DNA of 19,016 nucleotides from Geoglobus sp. (GTDB lineage Archaea > Halobacteriota > Archaeoglobi > Archaeoglobales > Archaeoglobaceae). Positions within the stretch are counted from its first letter, which is position 1; the number at the start of each line of letters is the position of its first letter. The stretch is from positions 1-19,016 of the forward strand of contig JALURI010000273.1 of the NCBI GenBank assembly GCA_027016965.1. The letters are read 5' to 3'. Below, in pieces: positions 7,413 to 13,840 of this stretch. Below the pieces are notes generated by a model. That model made no database searches, was not told where the DNA came from, and worked only from the letters and a program-made list of their open reading frames with translations. Both the position numbers and the translations under genes were made by a program.

Positions 7413-8858
7413 CTATCTACCGAGAACCTTCATGAAGTATTCCACGTCCTCTTTTTCAATACCTCTGATCGCATAGAGGGTAGCGAAGTAAACCGAAGCT
7501 CCTACCATCACGAGAGCAACACCTTCAGGGATAGTTGTGGGTGTGAAAAGAATCAGAACTGCAAGCATTACCATACTTGCAATTACGGGTTTCGCCATGT
7601 GGGCGGGTGAGAAGAATATTTCAAACTCTCTTTTGGAGAGGTAGGCGAGAATACTCCAAACGGTAATGTTTGATATAAGGGTAGCTACAGCGGCACCGAC
7701 AATACCAAATGCAGGAATCATCAGGTAGTTGAGCACAATATTCATTGTCATTCCTGTAATAATCGCTCTTACCGGGTATTCAGGCTTCTCCTTAGCGTTA
7801 AATATCACAGCCCAGAAGCCGACAGCACTCCTCAGTATCAGAAAAGACAGAATCCAGAAAACGGGAATAGCATCAAAGTACTCTGGACCGTAAACTGCAA
7901 ACACGACCTCTCTTGAAATAGCCGGGAGACCAAAGGATGCTGGCACGGCGAGCATTGCTGAATATTTGAAGACCTTGTTGAAAGCATCCTTCAGACTTTT
8001 GCCTTCAAGCTGTACGAAAACCGGAAACAGAACTATAGGCAGTGAGAGTATACCAGAGAGTGCGCTTATGATGCTATAGCTTGCTCTGTAGTAACCAACA
8101 TATTCAGCAGACATGAACATGCCGATCATAACCGAATCAACATAAGCAAAGACCGTCCAGGCTATGCTTCCTACAGTCAGATAGCCTGTAAACCTGAGCA
8201 CCCTTTTCAGCTCTATCTTTTCTGCGAAGCCGAAGATGTATGTTCTGTAGTTACGAAGGAACAGGGTCGTTAATGCTAATAGGGCAATGAGAGTGGCTAT
8301 CACGAATCCGAGGATTGCCCCCACGACCGAGTATCCCGCATAAACCAGAGAGATTATGCTGACTGCTCTGAAGAGCTCGTAAGTTGCTGATCTGATGAAG
8401 TTCGCCCTGAAGTCGTTCAGACCGTTGAAGATTCCGGTAAGGAAGCCTGAAAGCGGGTGGAGGAATATGAAGATAGAGACGATTTTCAGAGGTGTTGCAA
8501 TCTCCCCGCTGTGAAACGCATTCTCCGCGAGGAAGTCTGATAGAAGGAATAAGGTCAGAGATGTCAGTGCTGTCAGCATGAGCTTCATCTTTCCGAGCTC
8601 TCTGATGTATCCCCTTGCTAAGGAAATGTTTCCCCTGCCAGTCGCGTCGGAGACGTACCTTATGAGCGTCTGGTTAACCCCGAGGTCTGTGAACGCGAGA
8701 ACGAGAAAGGCAACGGATATGCTCAGAGAGTATATTCCGAAATTCTCGGGGCCAAGGGTTCTTGCCAGGAATATCGTAATTATCAGCCCGGAAACGTTTC
8801 CGATAAGTGTTGCCGAGCTGTTGTAAAGTGCATTTCTCGCAACTCTCCTTGCTAACAC
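7413..8858 (-). CDS. Oligosaccharide flippase-like membrane protein (Wzx/MATE, polysaccharide biosynthesis family)
   Basis: The 481-residue protein is largely hydrophobic, with about 12-14 predicted membrane segments. Its N terminus, ARNALYNSSATLIGNVSGL followed by FLARTLGPENFGIYSL and TDLGVNQTLIRYVS, is typical of the polysaccharide biosynthesis/flippase family (MOP superfamily). Such proteins flip lipid-linked sugars across the membrane for N-glycans, S-layer glycosylation or exopolysaccharide. The only usable in-frame start is GTG 8858 (a stop lies 10 codons upstream). It has no ribosome binding site but has a TATA-like element about 27 bp upstream, consistent with a leaderless message. 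No glycosyltransferases are adjacent, so the cargo is unknown. Confidence 0.88.
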   Translation of the reverse strand: MLARRVARNALYNSSATLIGNVSGLIITIFLARTLGPENFGIYSLSISVAFLVLAFTDLGVNQTLIRYVSDATGRGNISLARGYIRELGKMKLMLTALTSLTLFLLSDFLAENAFHSGEIATPLKIVSIFIFLHPLSGFLTGIFNGLNDFRANFIRSATYELFRAVSIISLVYAGYSVVGAILGFVIATLIALLALTTLFLRNYRTYIFGFAEKIELKRVLRFTGYLTVGSIAWTVFAYVDSVMIGMFMSAEYVGYYRASYSIISALSGILSLPIVLFPVFVQLEGKSLKDAFNKVFKYSAMLAVPASFGLPAISREVVFAVYGPEYFDAIPVFWILSFLILRSAVGFWAVIFNAKEKPEYPVRAIITGMTMNIVLNYLMIPAFGIVGAAVATLISNITVWSILAYLSKREFEIFFSPAHMAKPVIASMVMLAVLILFTPTTIPEGVALVMVGASVYFATLYAIRGIEKEDVEYFMKVLGR

Positions 8859-8882
8859 GAACTGTTGTTGTGAGGGCAGACA

Positions 8883-8890
8883 ATTTTAAT
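8883..8890 (-). promoter_or_regulatory. Predicted TATA box of the flippase gene (leaderless)
   Basis: ATTAAAAT on the minus strand is centred about 27 bp before the GTG start at 8858. No ribosome binding site precedes that GTG, so transcription probably starts at or within a few bases of the codon. Confidence 0.45.
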
Positions 8891-8916
8891 GTTTTGTATT
8901 TTTGGGGTTGAGGATT

Positions 8917-9444
8917 TTATTCAATGTGACTTAAAACTCTTTCTTTAACATCAGCATACATTTTCTCACTGAAACTTTTCTTGTAATCTCGTGTAATCGA
9001 TATGAGTTCATCTCTGTTCATTATTTTCCGTCTGGAATTGAGATACACAAGAAACTGGGTAAGGTTGGATGGTCTTTCTTTTATCACACTTCTCTCAAAA
9101 TCCACGAAAACTATCCTCTCTCCGATTATGATGTGCTTATACGGATGGGTCATCTCCTCTTTCTGTATGCTAAGCCTGTCAAGGATTCGGCATGCATCCA
9201 GAATTTCTCCAAGATGCTCTGGACTAATATCAGTGATGACACTCTCGATATGTCTTCCATTTATACATTCCATTTCTATCTCAAGTCTGTCTCTGTTAAA
9301 ACCGTAAAGTTTTGGAACAAAAGAAAAGGGCTGAAGAATGTTCAGGAATGCAAGTTCCTTCCAGAAATTGTATTTGAACTGAGGGTGAAATTTTTTGAGG
9401 GCAACTCCATTTTTGAACTCTATCTCGGAATGCCTCCCTTTCAT
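8917..9444 (-). CDS. Degenerate protein-kinase-like protein (RIO/COG2112-like)
   Basis: This 175-residue protein looks like a minimal, incomplete kinase fold. VALKKF supplies a candidate ATP-binding Lys (17 or 18), KELAFLNIL a helix-C Glu (30), and IEMECINGRHIESV a hinge. The expected catalytic HxD loop is replaced by THPYKHIII (99-107), without Asp, and the metal-binding DFG reads DFE (115-117). Small archaeal proteins annotated as predicted Ser/Thr kinases (COG2112, from memory) look like this; activity is uncertain. The start ATG overlaps the stop of the preceding iron regulator gene as ATGA, so it is translationally coupled to the feoB unit. The same operon position suggests, but does not prove, a role in iron uptake or its control. 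Confidence 0.65.
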   Translation of the reverse strand: MKGRHSEIEFKNGVALKKFHPQFKYNFWKELAFLNILQPFSFVPKLYGFNRDRLEIEMECINGRHIESVITDISPEHLGEILDACRILDRLSIQKEEMTHPYKHIIIGERIVFVDFERSVIKERPSNLTQFLVYLNSRRKIMNRDELISITRDYKKSFSEKMYADVKERVLSHIE

Positions 9445-10049
9445 ATCCTCATTACATGAATGGTCTCTGCCATTCTCTCATCTATTGCTATCTGGGTGTT
9501 ATCAATCTGAATCAGGTGTGCTGGAAAAACTCTCACAACCTTTATCTTCTTTCCCGGAAGTATTCCAAGAGCGATTATCTTCTTGATTATCTCATCATTT
9601 CCTGAGAGATATTTTATTTCTGCCTCTTCTCCCGGAGATAATGCTGACAGCTTGAGAACTATGCTCTTTACTTCATCCTGGCCTTTGATGCAGCATTCTC
9701 CAGGCGGGATTTCCCTTCCGTGAGGGCAAACGTCTGGATGTCCTAACAGTGTGCATATCGCCTGTTCAACTTCCTCACTTATGAAATGCTCAAATTTGCA
9801 GGCTGAACTTTCAACCTCTCCCTCGCTTGCGCTCAGAACATCATGCAGCAATCTTTCCGCAAGTCTGTGAAGCCTGATTATCTTCTTTGCTCTCTCAATA
9901 CCAGTCTCGGTCAGATTTCCATTCTCGTCAACGTAGCCCAGTTCATGTAGCTCTCTGAGCACATTTCCATCCGTCCTGACATCACACCCATACCCCTCAA
10001 TTCTTTCCATGTATATTTCTTTCAGTGCATTTTCATGTTCTTCCTTCAT
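9441..10049 (-). CDS. DtxR/MntR-type metal-dependent regulator with C-terminal FeoA-like domain
   Basis: The 202 residues divide into three parts. Residues 1-57 correspond to the winged helix but are about 15 residues shorter than usual. Residues 58-120 match the DtxR dimerization/metal domain: HRLAE (His61, Glu65) and ACKFEH (Cys84, Glu87, His88) match known primary and ancillary metal ligands. The segment LGHPDVCPHG ending in GECC adds Cys108, Cys119 and Cys120. Residues 127-202 are a FeoA/SH3 domain (LSALSPGEEAEI...LGILPGKKIKVV). It starts 4 bp after feoB, with GGGGTGAT as ribosome binding site. It could act as an iron-sensing repressor, as the FeoA partner of FeoB, or both. No separate feoA is visible, which favours a double role. 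Confidence 0.83.
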   Translation of the reverse strand: MKEEHENALKEIYMERIEGYGCDVRTDGNVLRELHELGYVDENGNLTETGIERAKKIIRLHRLAERLLHDVLSASEGEVESSACKFEHFISEEVEQAICTLLGHPDVCPHGREIPPGECCIKGQDEVKSIVLKLSALSPGEEAEIKYLSGNDEIIKKIIALGILPGKKIKVVRVFPAHLIQIDNTQIAIDERMAETIHVMRI

Positions 10050-10053
10050 GGTA

Positions 10054-11964
10054 TCACCCCAGAATTGTTTTCAACAAAAATCCTGATGAGAATGCTATGA
10101 TGATAGCGGTTAAAACAGTTACTGCTGCAAATTTTATACCTCTCTCTTTTGCCATCATTGAAAACTGAGCGATGCATGGAACAAAAAGAGTCAGAACAAC
10201 CATTGAGATTATCGTCTGATTGTAGTCAAGGAATCCCTGCTTTATCAGATCATAGAGACCTGCAGTACCATAATCTCTTCTGAAAAATCCGTAGAGGAAT
10301 ATCTCACCCATTTTTTCTGGAAGACCAAGGAATGATGCTGGAATTGCGAGAGCCGAAACCACAATGTCAAAGACCCCTGTAATCCTTCCAACCCATATAG
10401 CAAGGCTTATTGCCATGAATATTGGCAGAACTTCCTTAAAATACCATTCAAGTCTCGAAGCAGTTTTCATAAGGATATTGGAAATGGATGGCAGTCTGAG
10501 ACTCGGAATTTCCATGTAAAAAACCGGCTCATCCCCTGGCATGTACTTTCCTGCAAGCAAACCTATTACCATCAGAACTGAAAAGATACTTGCAGCCCAT
10601 ATCGTCAATGCTTTAAAGTCAGGAGCTATCCCAAGCATTATTCCAAGCTGGGCTGAGCATGGGATTGCTACCGCAAGCATGAGCGTGGCGATCATTTTCT
10701 CCCTTCTTGACTCAAGAACTCTTGTAACAATCACCGCCATTGTTCCACATCCAAGTCCCAGTATAAGCGGTATGACAGCTCTCCCACTCAGTCCAAATTT
10801 TTTGAAGAGTCTGTCAAGAAGGATTGCCATTCTCGGCAGGAAGCCTGAATCTTCAAGTATTGCAAATGCTATGAAAAACATAGTGACTATTGGGAATATT
10901 ATGGCTATTGCGTATCTCAAGCCGAGAGTGATGATTCCATATTCACCACCTACAAGCTCTCTCATCCAGTAGTTTGGGATGTTTTGTTCAAGCCAGAGAT
11001 TCAGATTTGTATTGATGGTACTTTCAAACTGGCTCTCTATAAAATCCACCAGGATCTGAGCTCCCAGAACTCCAGCCAGGAGGTAAAGGAAGTAAAGGGC
11101 AATTAACGACATTGGTATTGCTGTTATCGGGTTTAATGTTAGCTCGTTGAACCTGTCATACACCCCTCTCCTCGTTTTTTCAACTTTTACAGTTCTTTCA
11201 ACAAGTTCCTTTGCCATTCTCTGGTATTCAAGGGCAAATCTGTAGGCTGGAGATATCCCAAATTTTGATCTGTATGTTTCGATAAATTTTCTGTCAATAC
11301 CACAAATCCTTAGAATGTCTTCATCGCCTGTAATTGCAAGTATTGCCGCCATCCTCCTGTGGGTAGTTATGGCTTCAGGCACAAATTCCATAACCTCCTC
11401 AACGGCTTTTTCAGTCTCTTCAGAGAATCTCAGTTCAGGAGGATGAACTGGAGAGGTTGACATTTCCCTTATCTTTTCAATGAGCTCTCTTATCCCTTTG
11501 TTTTTTACTGCTACCGTCTTTATGACAGGGATTCCAAGTTCCTTTTCAAGTCTCTTCTCATCAATTTTTATTCCAAGCCTCTGGGCCTCATCCACCGCAT
11601 TTATAACCAGAATAATGTTAAAGCCACAATCAAAAAGCTGAAACGTTAGGGTTAGCCCCCGTTCCAGATTTTTTGCATCTACCACATTAACAACAACTCT
11701 TGGATTGGAGAAGAGCAGAATTTCTCTTGCAACCTTCTCTTCTTCAGTAATTGAGAAGAATGAGTACATTCCAGGCAAATCGGCAAGCCTGAGATCTGTT
11801 CCTTTTATTTTCCCTGTCAGAATGTCAACCGTTGTGCCCGGGTAATTGGAGACGTCTGCGTATCTTCCTGTCAGTTTATGGAATATCACACTCTTCCCAA
11901 CATTTGGATTTCCAACAAGCACAACATCGAATGATAGATCACCGTGAGTGTGATGACAGTGCAT
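10054..11964 (-). CDS. feoB: Ferrous iron transport protein B
   Basis: FeoB imports Fe(II) through the cytoplasmic membrane and carries an N-terminal G-protein domain. In these 636 residues the G motifs are GNPNVGKS (18-25), NYPGTT (40-45, G2), DLPG (62-65) and NAVD (122-125, matching NxxD). The membrane part follows from about residue 275 and contains the conserved LGLGCGTMAVIVTRVLESRR and the related IPCSAQLG and VPCIAQFS segments, whose Cys residues line the proposed pore. It is shorter than the E. coli protein (773), as in many archaea. The N terminus MHCHHTHGD is Cys/His-rich before the G domain. It heads the iron unit feoB - regulator - kinase-like, with its own predicted promoter just after radB. 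Confidence 0.96.
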   Translation of the reverse strand: MHCHHTHGDLSFDVVLVGNPNVGKSVIFHKLTGRYADVSNYPGTTVDILTGKIKGTDLRLADLPGMYSFFSITEEEKVAREILLFSNPRVVVNVVDAKNLERGLTLTFQLFDCGFNIILVINAVDEAQRLGIKIDEKRLEKELGIPVIKTVAVKNKGIRELIEKIREMSTSPVHPPELRFSEETEKAVEEVMEFVPEAITTHRRMAAILAITGDEDILRICGIDRKFIETYRSKFGISPAYRFALEYQRMAKELVERTVKVEKTRRGVYDRFNELTLNPITAIPMSLIALYFLYLLAGVLGAQILVDFIESQFESTINTNLNLWLEQNIPNYWMRELVGGEYGIITLGLRYAIAIIFPIVTMFFIAFAILEDSGFLPRMAILLDRLFKKFGLSGRAVIPLILGLGCGTMAVIVTRVLESRREKMIATLMLAVAIPCSAQLGIMLGIAPDFKALTIWAASIFSVLMVIGLLAGKYMPGDEPVFYMEIPSLRLPSISNILMKTASRLEWYFKEVLPIFMAISLAIWVGRITGVFDIVVSALAIPASFLGLPEKMGEIFLYGFFRRDYGTAGLYDLIKQGFLDYNQTIISMVVLTLFVPCIAQFSMMAKERGIKFAAVTVLTAIIIAFSSGFLLKTILG

Positions 11965-11968
11965 GAAT

Positions 11969-11982
11969 TTCGGAACACCTAA
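11969..11982 (-). promoter_or_regulatory. Candidate DtxR-like operator at the feoB start
   Basis: On the minus strand TTAGG-TGTT-CCGAA forms an inverted repeat with one mismatch (CCTAA would be perfect). It resembles half of the classical DtxR/IdeR box and lies between the TATA element and the feoB ATG. A regulator of the DtxR family is encoded two genes on. The match is short, so chance is possible. Confidence 0.35.
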
Positions 11983-11985
11983 AAA

Positions 11986-11993
11986 TTAATAAA
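11986..11993 (-). promoter_or_regulatory. Predicted TATA box of feoB (leaderless)
   Basis: TTTATTAA on the minus strand is centred about 26 bp before the feoB ATG at 11964. The only purine-rich stretch, AGGTG, is 12 or more bases from the ATG, so a leaderless transcript is likely. Confidence 0.5.
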
Positions 11994-11998
11994 TATTT

Positions 11999-12655
11999 CT
12001 ATGGTTCAATTCCGCGATCTGTTATATCAAATGTGCATTCCAGCCCTTCTGGTTTTGATCTGTGTTTTACAAGCTTTGCAATTCTCTTTTTCCCGGTTTT
12101 ATGGAATTTTATTATCGTTTTTGACAGATGATCTATGCTTGGTCCTCCAAGAGGTTTGATCTCTCCTGTGTTTATATTTGTGAACATCTGATTTGTGAAA
12201 ACTACGGCGATATTGTGTTTTCTCGCAAGCCCCAGAAGAAATGTGAGCTGGGATGTCAGTTCTCTTTTGAATTTGAGCTGTTTGCTTTCATCTTCAAGCT
12301 CACTTCTGTACAGGGCTGTGAGAGAGTCAAGGATTACTGCTCTGATTTCTTCTCTTTTCACAAGTCCTGAAACATCTCTTATGGCTGTGCTTTGCTGCCT
12401 AAAGTCAAAAACCTCATAGATGAATACATTTTTGAGAAGTTCTTTCTCCCGGAATATTTGGTCAATTCTCTCCCCTGAAAGACCCTCTGTATCAATGAAT
12501 GCCACCTTTCCGTTTTTTGCTGTAGTGTATGAAAAGAGAAGGCAGAATGACGTTTTTCCTGTTCCACTCTCACCGTAAATCTGTGTAACTGTTCCTGTTT
12601 CAATCCCTCCCCCAAGGAGATCGTCTATGCATTTACTCCCTGTTTTCAGCCTCAT
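11999..12655 (-). CDS. radB: DNA repair and recombination protein RadB
   Basis: RadB is the short archaeal RecA/RadA paralogue, consisting of the ATPase core without the N-terminal domain; it is thought to assist RadA in homologous recombination. The 218 residues contain Walker A GESGTGKT (about 29-36), the Walker B-type strand AVILDSLTALY, and LVKHRSKPEG near the C-terminal end. The opening [20 protein letters not shown] is typical of the family. The ATG at 12655 lies inside the 3' end of larC (23-bp overlap) and is preceded by GGAGAGG. An ATG just after the larC stop is out of frame. It is therefore co-transcribed with larC, although no functional link is known. Confidence 0.93.
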   Translation of the reverse strand: MRLKTGSKCIDDLLGGGIETGTVTQIYGESGTGKTSFCLLFSYTTAKNGKVAFIDTEGLSGERIDQIFREKELLKNVFIYEVFDFRQQSTAIRDVSGLVKREEIRAVILDSLTALYRSELEDESKQLKFKRELTSQLTFLLGLARKHNIAVVFTNQMFTNINTGEIKPLGGPSIDHLSKTIIKFHKTGKKRIAKLVKHRSKPEGLECTFDITDRGIEP

Positions 12656-13793
12656 TCAGCCTCTCCTCTACGATTTTTCTGATCTCAGCTAAGGACATGC
12701 CTGTCTCTTCAGCAATCCTCTTCAGATCCTCAAATTCTGGCTTTGATGTGTAGTCTGACCTCTTAAGCCTGACATTAAATGTTTTCTCTCCCATTCTGGT
12801 CGTCACGGTTTCTTCCTTTCTTGCAGCCTTAACCCTGTGGTATACTGGAATGATTCTGACACCGATGGATGTTGTTCTGATCATTATCTCCTCTGCAACC
12901 TCTTCAGCTCTTTCAAAATCTGTTATAGCCTTCAAAATCCATCCAGGTCTTCCTTTTTTCCCTGTGACAGGAATAACAGAAACGTCATGACATGTTCTGC
13001 TGAGCTTTTCAACAGCATATGCCATATCTTCAGGACTCATGTCATCCACGTTTGTCTCGATTACCACAATTTCATCACGAAAAGTTGACGTTCCAAGAAT
13101 TAGCCTGAGAAGGTTTGAATTGCTCTCATTCCTCTTTCCTGCACTGTAGCTGATTTCATGGACTGACATTGGTAAGAGAAACTCTCCTTCAGAGAAATGG
13201 GCGAGAATTGCTGCGGCTGTTGGGGTTAAAAGCTCTCCATCACCACTGAAAATTAGCTTCAGTTTGCTGTTTTTTACAATTTCAAGAACAGCTGGAGCAG
13301 GAACAGGAATTTTCCCGTGAGAACTTTCAGCAAATCCTCTCCCTGTTGTTATCGGTGTTGTGAAAATTCTGTAGCCCTTTTCCTTCAGCCTGCGTATCCC
13401 AATAACAGAGCAAACTATGTCAAAGACCGCATCATCACTTCCAACCTCATGAAAAACCGCTTTTTTATAGTCTCTTCCGTGAACTCTACCTTCAGCCTCT
13501 GCAAGCCTTTTGAAAATCTCAATGCTGTCCTTCTTTACACCCTTATCAATTTCAGAGCTCCCTATTATTCTCACAACCTCTCTAAACTCTCTTTCACCTG
13601 TTTCCTCTTTCACGTCTATCATATTTGCCTGAATTCCGCTTCTTTTGACCTTTTTTATCTCAAAATCTATACTTAGATTAAGCTTTTTCACCACTTCTTC
13701 GAGATCCTGTTTATTCAGTGATATGTTAAGAAGTGTACCCACAATCATGTTTCCAGCAGCACCTGAGAAACAGTCAAATATTGCCAATCTCAT
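12633..13793 (-). CDS. larC: LarC-family nickel insertion protein (pyridinium-3,5-bisthiocarboxylate mononucleotide nickel chelatase)
   Basis: LarC inserts nickel into the pincer cofactor used by lactate racemase and related 2-hydroxyacid racemases/epimerases. The 386 residues span the whole family: N-terminal [47 protein letters not shown], the [15 protein letters not shown] segment, [17 protein letters not shown] and [14 protein letters not shown], and the C-terminal alpha/beta part. Tandem ATG codons sit at 13796 and 13793; GGTGGT directly precedes the first, so the second has the better spacing and matches the family N terminus. Neither larB, larE nor a racemase is in the window. It is divergent from cdc48 across 47 bp and overlaps radB at its end. 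Confidence 0.9.
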   Translation of the reverse strand: MRLAIFDCFSGAAGNMIVGTLLNISLNKQDLEEVVKKLNLSIDFEIKKVKRSGIQANMIDVKEETGEREFREVVRIIGSSEIDKGVKKDSIEIFKRLAEAEGRVHGRDYKKAVFHEVGSDDAVFDIVCSVIGIRRLKEKGYRIFTTPITTGRGFAESSHGKIPVPAPAVLEIVKNSKLKLIFSGDGELLTPTAAAILAHFSEGEFLLPMSVHEISYSAGKRNESNSNLLRLILGTSTFRDEIVVIETNVDDMSPEDMAYAVEKLSRTCHDVSVIPVTGKKGRPGWILKAITDFERAEEVAEEIMIRTTSIGVRIIPVYHRVKAARKEETVTTRMGEKTFNVRLKRSDYTSKPEFEDLKRIAEETGMSLAEIRKIVEERLNEAENRE

Positions 13794-13810
13794 CATACCA
13801 CCACAACACT

Positions 13811-13817
13811 TTTTATG
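13811..13817 (+). promoter_or_regulatory. Predicted TATA box of cdc48 (leaderless)
   Basis: TTTTATG, preceded by CACT, is centred 27 bp before the cdc48 ATG at 13841. The bases before that ATG (AATTAATACT) contain no ribosome binding site, so a leaderless message is likely. On the other strand, TTAATTAA at about 13828-13835 could serve larC. Confidence 0.5.
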
Positions 13818-13840
13818 TTCACTCTGACTTAATTAATACT

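Noticed and set aside
13733..13840. 36-codon N-terminal extension of cdc48
   Set aside because: It overlaps the larC start and both promoters, and family homology begins at ATG 13841.
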